Shown: one piece after another, positions 43,854 through 52,872 of the stretch
Position numbering within the stretch: position 1 is the stretch's first letter
Layout: each line of letters begins with the position of its first letter
Source: Rheinheimera sp. EpRS3
GTDB lineage: Bacteria > Pseudomonadota > Gammaproteobacteria > Enterobacterales > Alteromonadaceae
Length of the DNA stretch: 64,000 nucleotides
NCBI RefSeq assembly: GCF_001513785.1
Contig: NZ_LNQS01000001.1
Coordinates: 248,001 to 312,000, forward strand
Reading direction: 5' to 3'
Program-made: the position numbers and the translations under genes
Notes under the pieces: model-generated
Database searches by the model: none
Told to the model about the DNA's origin: nothing
What the model saw: the letters and a program-made list of their open reading frames with translations, nothing else

Positions 43854-45974
43854 ATGAAAACAACATTCTATTCATTATTATTTACTGCCCTGATTAGTAG
43901 CGGCCTGGCCCATGCTGCCCAGCCGGCGGCACCGGTGGCCGTGCAACAGCCGTATACCGTTAAGTCACCCAATGGTGACCGGCAAGACCCTTTTTACTGG
44001 CTGCGCGACGACAGCCGCACCTCGCCAACCGTGCTGGACTATTTGCAGCAGGAAAATGAATACTTTGCCGGATACGCCAGCAAATATCAGCCGCTAACGA
44101 CCAAACTGACAGATGAAATTATCGGCCGTATAAAGCAGGACGACAGCTCAGTACCTTATAACAAAGGCGATTACAGCTACTACCGTCGTTTTGAAACGGG
44201 CCAGGAATATCCGATTTATGCGCGTAAATCGTTAAAAGACGGCACCGAGCAAATTATGCTGGATGTTAACCAGCTGGCGCAGGGGAAAGATTTTTATCAG
44301 GTGGCTAACTGGCAGGTAAGCCCGGACCAAAACCTGCTGGCCTACATGGAAGACAGTAATGGCCGGCGTCAGTTTACCCTTAAAGTGCGCGATTTACGCA
44401 CCGGGCAGGATTTACCCGATCAACTTACCGGTTTATCCGGCAGCCTGGCCTGGGCACAGGACAATAAAACGCTGTACGTGATTAAAAACGACCCGGTAAC
44501 CCTGCTTAGTACTAAGGTATTGCAGCATACGCTGGGCAATGATCCGTCCAGTGCCCGTCAGGTATATGAAGAAAAAGACAACAGCTTCTACATGGGCGTG
44601 GGCAACACGCTGGACGACAAATATGTAATGATTTATTCCAGCAGCACAGTGTCTGGCGAAATACGGGTGCAGGATGCCAGCAAGCCACAAAGTGAGTTTA
44701 AAGTTATAGCACCACGCCAGCGTGATTTTCAGTATACGGCCGAGCATCTTAATGGCCGCTGGATTATCAACACTGACTGGGATGCACCTAATTTTCGCTT
44801 GATGACAGTAGAAACCGCTAAGCTGGGCGATCGCAATAACTGGCAGCCGCTGGTAGCGCACGATGAAAAAGTGTTTATTGATGGCTTTGAAGCGTTCGAC
44901 AATTACCTGGCCATCAGCGAGCGTAGCGACGGTTTGCGCCGTATTAAAGTGATGCCATGGAACGCACCTGATAAAGCCTTTTATGTCGCATCAGACGAAG
45001 CAGCCTATGTCACCACCTTTGAAACCAACCCGGAGCAAAATACCGACTGGTTGCGCTACACCTATACATCACTGACCACACCGCAAAGTGTCTATCAGCT
45101 GAATATGAAAACCGGTGAAAAACAGCTGCTTAAAGAAACCGAAGTATTGGGCGGTTTCGATAAAAATAATTACGCGACTGATCGCGTATGGGCCACCGCC
45201 GCCGATGGCGTAAAAATACCGGTGTCTTTATTGTATAAAAAAGGCTTTAAAGCCGATGGTACTGCACCTTTGTACCAGTATGCTTACGGCTCTTATGGCA
45301 GCTCGTCTGATCCATCATTCCGCTCTACCGTGTTCTCGTTGGTTGACCGGGGTTTTGTTTATGCTATTGCCCATATTCGCGGTGGCCAGGAAATGGGCCG
45401 CCACTGGTATGAAGATGGCAAACTGCTGAAAAAAATTAATACTTTTACCGATTACATCGCCGTAACCGATTATCTGGTAGCCAATAAATACGCAGCCAAA
45501 AATAAGGTGTTTGGCATGGGGGGCAGCGCCGGCGGCTTGCTGATGGGCGCTGTGGCAAACATGGCGCCAGAAAAATACCGCGCGCTGGTAGCACATGTAC
45601 CTTTTGTTGATGTGGTTACCACCATGCTGGATGAAAGTATTCCGCTTACCACCAACGAGTTTGACGAGTGGGGCAACCCAAAGCAAAAAGCTTATTACGA
45701 TTATATGCTGTCATACTCGCCGTATGATCAACTAAGCAAGCAGGCTTACCCGGCATTGCTGGTCACCACCGGCTTACATGATTCCCAGGTGCAGTATTTT
45801 GAACCGGCCAAATGGGTAGCTAAATTACGTACGCTTAAAACCGACAACCAGCCATTATTGTTTAAAACCAATATGGAGGCTGGCCACGGTGGTAAATCAG
45901 GCCGCTTTTCACGCTTAACTGAGTACGCACAGGAGTATGCGTTTATTCTTAACCTGCTGGGGCAAACTGAATAA
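43854..45974 (+). CDS. ptrB: Oligopeptidase B (S9 family)
   Basis: A 706-residue serine peptidase cleaving peptides after basic residues. From the ATG at 43854 it has a signal peptide (FYSLLFTALISSGLAHA), so it should be periplasmic. A seven-bladed propeller domain is followed by the hydrolase domain with the catalytic triad Ser558 in GGSAGG, Asp643 in GLHDSQV and His678 in EAGHGGKSGR. The segment FVDVVTTMLDESIPLTTNEFDEWGNP is typical of oligopeptidase B. An upstream ORF start at 43815 would give a poor leader. A strong terminator follows 19 bp after the stop. Confidence 0.92.
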   Translation: MKTTFYSLLFTALISSGLAHAAQPAAPVAVQQPYTVKSPNGDRQDPFYWLRDDSRTSPTVLDYLQQENEYFAGYASKYQPLTTKLTDEIIGRIKQDDSSVPYNKGDYSYYRRFETGQEYPIYARKSLKDGTEQIMLDVNQLAQGKDFYQVANWQVSPDQNLLAYMEDSNGRRQFTLKVRDLRTGQDLPDQLTGLSGSLAWAQDNKTLYVIKNDPVTLLSTKVLQHTLGNDPSSARQVYEEKDNSFYMGVGNTLDDKYVMIYSSSTVSGEIRVQDASKPQSEFKVIAPRQRDFQYTAEHLNGRWIINTDWDAPNFRLMTVETAKLGDRNNWQPLVAHDEKVFIDGFEAFDNYLAISERSDGLRRIKVMPWNAPDKAFYVASDEAAYVTTFETNPEQNTDWLRYTYTSLTTPQSVYQLNMKTGEKQLLKETEVLGGFDKNNYATDRVWATAADGVKIPVSLLYKKGFKADGTAPLYQYAYGSYGSSSDPSFRSTVFSLVDRGFVYAIAHIRGGQEMGRHWYEDGKLLKKINTFTDYIAVTDYLVANKYAAKNKVFGMGGSAGGLLMGAVANMAPEKYRALVAHVPFVDVVTTMLDESIPLTTNEFDEWGNPKQKAYYDYMLSYSPYDQLSKQAYPALLVTTGLHDSQVQYFEPAKWVAKLRTLKTDNQPLLFKTNMEAGHGGKSGRFSRLTEYAQEYAFILNLLGQTE

Positions 45975-45993
45975 ACCGCTGTAACACCATACT

Positions 45994-46021
45994 AAGCCGG
46001 GCTAAATAGCCCGGCTTTTTT
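45994..46021 (+). terminator. Terminator of ptrB
   Basis: Arms AAGCCGGGCT and AGCCCGGCTT around AAAT, ending in a T-run (six T); intrinsic terminator. Confidence 0.92.
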
Positions 46022-46084
46022 CTGCCCGTTTGTTAAGGTTTATTGTTTTGCTGATGTCGTTAAGCTATGTAAATAAGATCAATT

Positions 46085-46153
46085 ATCATTTGCAAATGAT
46101 TCTCAGTTAGATTAAAGTTCGGCTCGCAAGTTAAATAAGAATTATTATCATTA
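46085..46153 (+). promoter_or_regulatory. Two Fur boxes before the TonB operon
   Basis: Site 1 is a perfect 16-bp palindrome ATCATTTGCAAATGAT at 46085-46100 inside a longer Fur-like context. Site 2, AAGAATTATTATCATT within 46134-46153, matches classical Fur half-sites. Both lie within 80 bp of the first start codon, so iron repression of the whole operon to exbD is likely. Confidence 0.8.
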
Positions 46154-46164
46154 AAGGAGCCGTT

Positions 46165-46974
46165 ATGTTGTTGCCACTTAACCGGGCTATTTTTGCTGCT
46201 GCGCTATTGTCGGGCAGCTTTGCCGCCCCTTTTGCTGTACAAGCCCATGTGCCGTATTTACAGCCCGCCAGTTTTGAGCCGATCCGCGGCGGCTGGGTAA
46301 GCCTGGATGCCGCCTTTGCCGACCGCTTTTTTATTCCCGAAGTGGCCTTTGATAACAGTCAGTTTAGTGTGCTGACACCGGCTGGTACTGCAGTTAAACC
46401 GGCACTGGTGCAATACAGCCATACCCGCACTACGGCAGAGCACCAGTTAACCGACGACGGCACTTACCGCTTTAGCACCGGCCTGCGCTACGGCGCGGTA
46501 TTTCATACCTATGAGCAAGACGGCGAGCGGAAAAACAGCCGCGATGAAAACTTCAAATTACCGGCCGGGGCCAAATCTATTGCGCATTTTCAGGCGGTAA
46601 CCCGGGCTGAAACCTATGTCAGCAAAGGTGCACCAGACCATAACGCCTTAAAACCCGGTGGCGAAGCACTGGAGCTGGAGTTTCTCAGCCACCCGAATGA
46701 TCTCTACACCGACAGCACCTTAAGAGCCCGTGTGCTGTTTAACGGCAAGCCGCTGGCGCAGCAGGCGGTAAATGCGTATTTCGTTGAAACCGGTGCCAAT
46801 GACGAAAAAGTGACGCAGCAACTGACAACTGATGCCGCCGGTATTATCAGCTTTAAACCCGAAAAAGCCGGTACTTATTTGCTGCTAAGCCGCTATCGCG
46901 CTGATGCTCCGGCCAGCGCCAAAGTGCCGCAATACAGTTATAGCTACAGCGTTGTGCTGGAAGTTACCCAATAG
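46165..46974 (+). CDS. DUF4198-like periplasmic protein
   Basis: A 269-residue secreted protein with a signal peptide ending at VQAH, so it exposes an N-terminal His after cleavage (HVPYLQP). The beta-rich sequence, with EALELEFLSHPNDLY and ARVLFNGKPLAQQAVNAYF, is typical of DUF4198 proteins, which often accompany metal-uptake receptors (NikM-like). The N-terminal His could help bind a metal. It is the first gene of a Fur-headed operon with an EF-hand lipoprotein, a TonB receptor and TonB/ExbBD, suggesting a role in periplasmic metal or metal-complex handling. Confidence 0.78.
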   Translation: MLLPLNRAIFAAALLSGSFAAPFAVQAHVPYLQPASFEPIRGGWVSLDAAFADRFFIPEVAFDNSQFSVLTPAGTAVKPALVQYSHTRTTAEHQLTDDGTYRFSTGLRYGAVFHTYEQDGERKNSRDENFKLPAGAKSIAHFQAVTRAETYVSKGAPDHNALKPGGEALELEFLSHPNDLYTDSTLRARVLFNGKPLAQQAVNAYFVETGANDEKVTQQLTTDAAGIISFKPEKAGTYLLLSRYRADAPASAKVPQYSYSYSVVLEVTQ

Positions 46975-47004
46975 CGCCCACCCGTTAGCGCAGGAGTTTT
47001 ACCC

Positions 47005-47601
47005 ATGAACAAACAACATTTATACACCACCTTATTTTTGGCGCTAAGCAGTGCTTACCTGAGTGCCTGCAGCACTTCGGCCTCCGACATGCCACGTTTA
47101 AGCGAGGCGCAGCAAAAGCAGCTGGCAAGCGAACGTGCCGGCCACTTGCGCCAGACGCATGTGCGCTTTAATGCGCTTGATAAAGACGAAGATGGCTATA
47201 TCAGCCGTGCTGAATTTAACCGCTCTGGTGATTTAGCCTTTGAGCGGATGGATACCAATAAAGACGGCGTGTTATCTGCTGCCGATCCTAAACCAGAACC
47301 GCGTGGCCAAGACACGCGCTCAGAGCAAACCCGTCAGCAGCAAGCGCAGGGCACTGAACAGCCAAGACGAGAACGCCTGTTAAAAATGCCAACCACCCAT
47401 TCTGTTGACGGTATGTTGGCTATGTACGACAGCAATAAAGATGGCGTAATCAGCCGCGAAGAATATGCCAAAGGCCGTGCAGCACAGTTTGCGGCTACCG
47501 ATGCCAATGGCGATGGCCAGCTGAGCTACGACGAATACGTTACAGAATTTGCCGGCCGGCTCGACCAGCAAATAAGCCAGACCGGCAAAAAAGCCGACTA
47601 A
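47005..47601 (+). CDS. EF-hand lipoprotein
   Basis: A 198-residue lipoprotein: signal sequence with lipobox LSAC, so Cys22 would be acylated. Four EF-hand loops are evident: DKDEDGYISRAEF, DTNKDGVLSAADP, DSNKDGVISREEY and DANGDGQLSYDEY. They fall into two pairs joined by a Gln/Arg-rich linker. Calcium binding is expected from the Asp-x-Asn/Asp-x-Asp-Gly layout; other divalent ions are possible. It lies 30 bp after the DUF4198 gene and 23 bp before the receptor, in the Fur-controlled operon. Confidence 0.88.
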   Translation: MNKQHLYTTLFLALSSAYLSACSTSASDMPRLSEAQQKQLASERAGHLRQTHVRFNALDKDEDGYISRAEFNRSGDLAFERMDTNKDGVLSAADPKPEPRGQDTRSEQTRQQQAQGTEQPRRERLLKMPTTHSVDGMLAMYDSNKDGVISREEYAKGRAAQFAATDANGDGQLSYDEYVTEFAGRLDQQISQTGKKAD

Positions 47602-47624
47602 GCCGCACTCAGGAGAACAGTAAC

Positions 47625-49937
47625 ATGGCTATGCAGTACACTTTATTGGCACTGGCGGTAACGGGGGGCTTTGCCACCCAAGCACTGGCGGATAACGCAG
47701 CACCAGAGCTGGATACCGTATCGGTAACCGCGCAGGCGGTGCAAACCCAGGCTAACAGCAAACAAACTGAGCAACTCAGCGCACAGCAGCTACAACAACA
47801 GCAGGCACAAAATATTGCTGATGCAGTGCGCTTTGTGCCTGGGGTTACCACTACCGATATGGGCCGCTTTGGCAGCAATGGCTTTAATATACGTGGTTTA
47901 GATGGTGATAGGGTAGCCATTACCGTAGATGGTTTGTCACTGGGTGAAACGCTGGACCCACCCACTTTTGTTGCTTATGAGTTTTTCCGCTCCGCCAGAG
48001 GCGGAGTTGATATCGATGCACTCAAGCAAATTGAAATTGTAAAAGGTGCTGATGCTATCGCCGCCGGCAGCGGTGCTTTAGGCGGGGCAGTGCTGTTTGT
48101 TACCAAAGATCCGGCCGACTATTTAACTGCAGAAGGTGATGACAGCCATATTGGTTTGTCTGCCGGTTTTAGCGGCTCAAATGACGAAACCTCGTTCAGT
48201 GGCACTGTGGCTAACCGCAGCGGCAAGCTGGAATCTTTACTGGTGTATACCCGCCGTGATGGCAGTGAAACTGAAACGGCCCGTTCTGGCGACAATATTA
48301 GCGGTGCCGGGCGCACTATTGCCGATCCACTGGATTACAGCAGCAATAATATTCTGGCCAAGCTGCAATATCAGCTAACGGATAGTCAGCGTCTGGGCTG
48401 GACCGGCGAATACTTTAAACAACAAAGCGAGCTGGACAACCAATCCAGGCTGGACAGCACTTATTTATCCCGGCTGGGTGATGATGAAATTGAGCGCAAA
48501 CGCTTTGGTCTGCAATACGAGTGGCTGGCTGCCCAGGCCTTTGCTGATAGCGTAAATGCAACGGTAGATTACCAGTCAAATTACACTAATGGTTTAACCA
48601 CCATGCTAACTACCGGCTGCAGTGGTGCAGTAAATGGTGAAGTATCACCTTGCCTGCGCAGTGAAGATCGTGATTTTAAGCAGCAACAACTTAAGCTGGC
48701 CGTGGCGCTGGATAAAGAACTGTTCGGCAATACCTTACACCAGCAGTGGTTGTATGGTGGTTCGGCTGAACGGCGCAGTGTGGAATATTCAGCTATCGAC
48801 AGCCGTTATATTGGCCAGACAGATGAGCTGGCAAGCCCAGCGGTAATTGACCCGGATCAGGTGCCAAAAACCGATGTAACCGCACTTAGCCTGTATGCCC
48901 GCGACGTGATCAAGTTTGACCCACGCTGGACATTACGCCTTGGCGGCCGCTTTGACTCACTAAAATACAGCCCTGAGTTAAACGAGCAATTTAGCGATGA
49001 CAGCCAAACCGTAACCGACGTCGATTTCACCGCCTTTACCTGGCAAACCAACCTGACCTACCAGATAACCAAGGCGCATCAGGTATGGGCTCAGGCCGGA
49101 CGCGGTTTTCGGGCGCCGACAGTAGCAGAAATGTATTCACCCACCTCGCTAATCAGCCGCACCGAACAGGCCACTGGCACTGTAGTAGATGATCTATGGA
49201 GCAGCATCGCTAACCCGGATTTAAAAGCTGAGCGCAGCCTTAATCTGGAAGTGGGGTACCGCTATCAAACCGATAATCTGTTATTGGGTGTATCACTGTT
49301 TAAAGATCAGTACAGCGATATGATTGATACTGTTACCCGGATACAAAACCCCGATGTGGTGTATGAAACCTGTACCCGTGGCGTTTGCACCGAGGCGCAG
49401 GGTAACCAGTACAACACCATTGATAATATTGGTGAAGCTGACGTAAAAGGCGTGGAACTGGAAGCCGCCTGGCGCATTAGCCGCGCCTTTAGCTCGCGTT
49501 TGGCTTATTCATATAACGAGGGTGAGAAAGAAAACGGCGACCCGCTGCGCAGCATTAACCCGGCTTCGGCAGTGCTGGGCTTTCGCTACGACGGTGCTAA
49601 CTGGAATATTACCGCGAATGTAACCCACAGTGCGGCTAAAAAAGCCAAAGACGCCTATGACTCAACAGAAAGTGATTTTGAAGCAAAGCCTTATCTGACC
49701 GACAGCTACACCGTGGTTGATCTGATGGGCACACTGGACCTTACGCCAAACTGGCAGCTAAGAGCCGGTATTTATAACCTGTTCGACGAAGAATATTACC
49801 AATGGCAGCGGGTACGTTTTGTTACCAACTGGGTAGGTAGTGGTGTGCGCGGTGGTGTGCTGCCTGACGGTACCGGCCTGCAGCGTTACAGCGAGCCTGG
49901 CCGTTACGCCAAACTGGCCATTAGTTATAGCTTCTGA
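47625..49937 (+). CDS. TonB-dependent receptor, heme/transferrin-receptor-like
   Basis: A 770-residue outer-membrane receptor. A short signal peptide ends near ALA, followed by a TonB-box region (DTVSVTAQ) and a plug domain with FNIRGLDGDRVAITVDG and IEIVKGADAIAAGSGALGG. In the barrel, FRAP (RGFRAPTVAEMY) and NPDL (ANPDLKAE) boxes match the motif pair of heme and hemoglobin receptors, with His between them absent or displaced. The C-terminus ends in Phe. Under Fur control and next to tonB-exbBD, it likely imports heme or an iron complex; the exact ligand is not proven. Confidence 0.88.
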   Translation: MAMQYTLLALAVTGGFATQALADNAAPELDTVSVTAQAVQTQANSKQTEQLSAQQLQQQQAQNIADAVRFVPGVTTTDMGRFGSNGFNIRGLDGDRVAITVDGLSLGETLDPPTFVAYEFFRSARGGVDIDALKQIEIVKGADAIAAGSGALGGAVLFVTKDPADYLTAEGDDSHIGLSAGFSGSNDETSFSGTVANRSGKLESLLVYTRRDGSETETARSGDNISGAGRTIADPLDYSSNNILAKLQYQLTDSQRLGWTGEYFKQQSELDNQSRLDSTYLSRLGDDEIERKRFGLQYEWLAAQAFADSVNATVDYQSNYTNGLTTMLTTGCSGAVNGEVSPCLRSEDRDFKQQQLKLAVALDKELFGNTLHQQWLYGGSAERRSVEYSAIDSRYIGQTDELASPAVIDPDQVPKTDVTALSLYARDVIKFDPRWTLRLGGRFDSLKYSPELNEQFSDDSQTVTDVDFTAFTWQTNLTYQITKAHQVWAQAGRGFRAPTVAEMYSPTSLISRTEQATGTVVDDLWSSIANPDLKAERSLNLEVGYRYQTDNLLLGVSLFKDQYSDMIDTVTRIQNPDVVYETCTRGVCTEAQGNQYNTIDNIGEADVKGVELEAAWRISRAFSSRLAYSYNEGEKENGDPLRSINPASAVLGFRYDGANWNITANVTHSAAKKAKDAYDSTESDFEAKPYLTDSYTVVDLMGTLDLTPNWQLRAGIYNLFDEEYYQWQRVRFVTNWVGSGVRGGVLPDGTGLQRYSEPGRYAKLAISYSF

Positions 49938-50707
49938 TGTTTTCTCCCGCCGCTATGCAACCGCTGGCGCAAAGCCTTCCCCCTACTGTTAAAGCAGGGG
50001 GCTTTTTGTTTACGCTGGGCGCGGTACTCAGTGCGCACCTGCTGCCACTGGTTTGGCATCTGGCTGCAGATCCAAGCACAGTAGCAATACAGCCACCAGT
50101 ATTAACCGGGGTATTAGTGGCGCAGCCGGCTTCGCAACAAGCTGCTGCGCCACCACCTGAACAAAAACCTGTAGCTACAGCAGAAGCGCAACCGGTAGTG
50201 AAACAAGAAATTAAGCCTGTAGTTAAACCGGCAGCTAAGCGTGCGCTTAAGCAAACCCAGGCAGAAAACCAGCCGGCCCGGCCTTTAACAAAAGCAACCG
50301 CTCAGCCCAACACAGCTGCTCAGCCGACACCTGTTGCTACAGCAACTGCGCAGCAGCTAACTGAGCAAAGTAACCCGGGCGTAAAACACAACCACGCCGC
50401 CACAGCCGTGCCGGTATCAGCGCCGGTGTTAAATGCTACAGCGCACTATAACGCGCCGCCGGTATACCCACAGTTATCGCGCAAACTGCGCGAGCAGGGC
50501 ACAGTAGTGCTGGAACTTACCGTGCTGGTTAATGGCACCGTAGCCAATATTATCGTGCTGCAAAGTAGTGGCTATCCAAGATTAGATCAGGCTGCGCTCA
50601 GTGCAGTGCAGCACTGGCGTTATCAGGCGGCACGCCGTGGCGACACAGCAATAGATTACCGTTACCGCCAGCGGGTAGCCTTTTCCTTAACCGAAGGAGT
50701 TAACTAA
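49937..50707 (+). CDS. tonB: TonB energy transducer
   Basis: A 256-residue TonB-like protein: an N-terminal membrane helix (about 20-38), a long Pro/Ala/Lys/Gln-rich periplasmic span (about 60-165), and a C-terminal TonB domain with NAPPVYPQLSRKLREQGTVVLELTV and YPRLDQAALSAVQHWRY. It couples proton-motive force from ExbBD to outer-membrane receptors. The ATG overlaps the receptor stop (TGATG), and exbB starts within its stop, so the set is translationally linked. Confidence 0.93.
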   Translation: MFSPAAMQPLAQSLPPTVKAGGFLFTLGAVLSAHLLPLVWHLAADPSTVAIQPPVLTGVLVAQPASQQAAAPPPEQKPVATAEAQPVVKQEIKPVVKPAAKRALKQTQAENQPARPLTKATAQPNTAAQPTPVATATAQQLTEQSNPGVKHNHAATAVPVSAPVLNATAHYNAPPVYPQLSRKLREQGTVVLELTVLVNGTVANIIVLQSSGYPRLDQAALSAVQHWRYQAARRGDTAIDYRYRQRVAFSLTEGVN

Positions 50708-51447
50708 TGACGCAACTAACAGACAACCCTTATGGCTTGGCCGCGCTTTGGGCGCAGGGCGACTGGGTAATAAAAGGCGTGGCGCTGTTGCTACTGTTAA
50801 TGTCGGTTGCCAGTTGGAGTGTGATCATCTGGCGTAGCCTGATGCTGTGGCGCCTGCGCCCGGCCAATAAAGCCTCGCGGGATTTCTGGCATGCGCAAAG
50901 CTTTGCCCAGGGTTTGCAGCTGCTGCAACCGCACAACAGCGCCAGCCCATACCGTATGCTGGCCGAAGAAGGCCAGGCGGCGGTTGATCATCACAGCCTG
51001 CATAAAGCCGACTTACACGGCCAGCTAAGTTTAAATGACTGGCTAAGAGCCTGTTTGCGTAATGCCATTGACGATAACGTACAACAACTGCAGCGTGGCC
51101 TGCCGGTGCTGGCGTCAGTGGGGTCTACCGCACCTTTTATCGGCCTGTTTGGCACGGTGTGGGGTATTTATCATGCGCTGGTTAGCATAGGGGTATCCGG
51201 CCAGGCAGGTATTGATAAAGTAGCCGGCCCGGTAGGTGAGGCATTAATTATGACTGCCGTTGGTTTGGCGGTGGCCATACCGGCAGTGCTGGGCTACAAC
51301 GCACTGCAACGGGCCAATAAAGGTGTTATTACCCGTCTTAACCGCTTTGCCCATCAACTACATGCGTATTTTCTCACTGGTGCTGCGCCTAAAGCCAGTG
51401 TCAGTGTGTTAAACACTAAGCAGGCCAGTAACGAGGAGAGTGCCTAA
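50707..51447 (+). CDS. exbB: ExbB/MotA-TolQ-type proton channel protein
   Basis: A 246-residue inner-membrane protein with helices at about 22-42, 135-155 and 180-200. The conserved region STAPFIGLFGTVWGIYHALVSIG and ALIMTAVGLAVAIPAVLGYN identifies the ExbB/TolQ family. With ExbD it forms the proton-driven motor for TonB. It overlaps tonB by one base and exbD follows directly (stop then ATG). The operon context favours ExbB over TolQ. Confidence 0.94.
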   Translation: MTQLTDNPYGLAALWAQGDWVIKGVALLLLLMSVASWSVIIWRSLMLWRLRPANKASRDFWHAQSFAQGLQLLQPHNSASPYRMLAEEGQAAVDHHSLHKADLHGQLSLNDWLRACLRNAIDDNVQQLQRGLPVLASVGSTAPFIGLFGTVWGIYHALVSIGVSGQAGIDKVAGPVGEALIMTAVGLAVAIPAVLGYNALQRANKGVITRLNRFAHQLHAYFLTGAAPKASVSVLNTKQASNEESA

Positions 51448-51858
51448 ATGGCCTTCGCCACAGACTCGCAGGATGATGAAATTATCAGCGAAATCAATAT
51501 GACACCGCTAGTTGATGTAATGTTGGTACTGCTGATTATTTTTATGATCACCATGCCGGTATTAACTCAGACAGTGCTGGTAGAGTTGCCAAAAGCCAGT
51601 GCAAAGCCTGCAGCTGCAACACCCGACAGCATTGCCATCAGTGTACTGCGCGACGGCAGCGTGCAATGGAATAGCGAAGTGGTTACAGCAGAGCAACTGC
51701 AACACAAGCTGGCACACATAGCGCAGTTACCTCAGCAACCGCTGTTGCAGCTAATGGCCGATAAAGCGGTGGAATACCAGCATGTGCTTAACGTAATGGC
51801 ACTGGCGCAGCAACTGGGCATTACGCAATTAGGTTTTGTTACCGAGCCGATACATTAA
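51448..51858 (+). CDS. exbD: ExbD biopolymer transport protein
   Basis: A 136-residue protein with one N-terminal membrane helix. It holds the essential Asp in INMTPLVDVMLVLLIIFMIT, then a periplasmic domain. It pairs with ExbB and is the last gene of the Fur-headed operon. The next gene on the plus strand begins 101 bp later and is of a different type, so the operon likely ends here, though no strong terminator was seen. Confidence 0.94.
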   Translation: MAFATDSQDDEIISEINMTPLVDVMLVLLIIFMITMPVLTQTVLVELPKASAKPAAATPDSIAISVLRDGSVQWNSEVVTAEQLQHKLAHIAQLPQQPLLQLMADKAVEYQHVLNVMALAQQLGITQLGFVTEPIH

Positions 51859-51959
51859 CTCTGGCGTTATATTCTTTAACTACAACTTTTGTCTCGATAT
51901 TATCGGGTCGGTTTTAATGCTAGCCTGCTGCAAACTATATTGTTTTCTGAGGCCTTACC

Positions 51960-52814
51960 ATGCCTTATACCCGTGTTGTGCTGTTAACCCTGCTGGCGCT
52001 TGTCGCCTTTGCCGGTAATTCGCTGCTATGCCGTGCGGCACTGGCGCATACCCAGATAGATGCTGCCAGTTTTACCAGTATCCGGCTGATATCCGGCGCT
52101 GTGGCATTATGGGCGTTAGTAGTATTGCGCCGGAGTGAATATAGCGGCCGTGGTAACTGGCTATCAGCGCTGGCGCTGTTTGTTTATGCTGCCGGGTTTT
52201 CCTTTGCTTATATTCAGCTGAACACCGGTATTGGCGCACTGATACTGTTCGGGGCAGTGCAAACCAGCATGATAGCTTACGGCCTGTGGTGTGGTGAACG
52301 CTTTAGTCTGGTGCAGTGGCTGGGTTTGTTGCTGGCCTGCTCGGGGCTTATTGGTTTGTTGCTGCCGGGGTTGTCGGCACCGCCGCTGTCAGGGGCTTTG
52401 CTGATGTTAGCTGCCGGTGTGGCCTGGGGCGTGTACTCGCTGCGCGGCAAAGGTGCAGGCGATCCGCTTGCGGTAACCAGCGGTAACTTTATCCGGGCAG
52501 TGCCGATGGCGCTGTTGCTAAGTGTATTGTTAATAAAACAGGCGTCGTTAGACAGTGCAGGGGTAGGGTATGCGCTGCTATCCGGTGTTTTAACCTCTGG
52601 TATCGGTTATGCCATCTGGTACACCGCTTTACCGTTACTAAAAGCAACAACAGCTGCCACGGTGCAGCTAAGTGTTCCGGTGCTGGCAGCGCTGGGTGGT
52701 GTATTGTTATTGCAGGAGCCGCTAACCCTGCGCTTGTTGCTGGCGTCATTGGCTATTCTGGGCGGTATCGCACTGGTAGTGTTAGCTGCAAACCGTACAC
52801 AGCCATCACGTTAG
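51960..52814 (+). CDS. EamA/DMT-family transporter
   Basis: A 284-residue membrane protein with ten predicted helices formed by two EamA repeats (about 1-135 and 145-280). Typical features are NSLLCRAAL in helix 1 and SGIGYAIWYTALPLLKATTAATVQLSVPVLAALGG near the end. Drug/metabolite transporters of this sort export amino acids or other metabolites; the substrate is unknown. It has its own upstream region of 101 bp and is likely a single-gene unit. Confidence 0.88.
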   Translation: MPYTRVVLLTLLALVAFAGNSLLCRAALAHTQIDAASFTSIRLISGAVALWALVVLRRSEYSGRGNWLSALALFVYAAGFSFAYIQLNTGIGALILFGAVQTSMIAYGLWCGERFSLVQWLGLLLACSGLIGLLLPGLSAPPLSGALLMLAAGVAWGVYSLRGKGAGDPLAVTSGNFIRAVPMALLLSVLLIKQASLDSAGVGYALLSGVLTSGIGYAIWYTALPLLKATTAATVQLSVPVLAALGGVLLLQEPLTLRLLLASLAILGGIALVVLAANRTQPSR

Positions 52815-52825
52815 CTTTAAAGCAA

Positions 52826-52849
52826 AATCCCCGCCGAAGCAGGGATTTG
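52826..52849. terminator. Weak hairpin between the DMT gene and the S10 peptidase
   Basis: Arms AAATCCC and GGGATTT around a 10-nt loop, lying between two converging genes. It may end both transcripts, but lacks a clear T-run. Confidence 0.4.
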
Positions 52850-52872
52850 TCTGATAGCGTTTTGCAGCAGTA

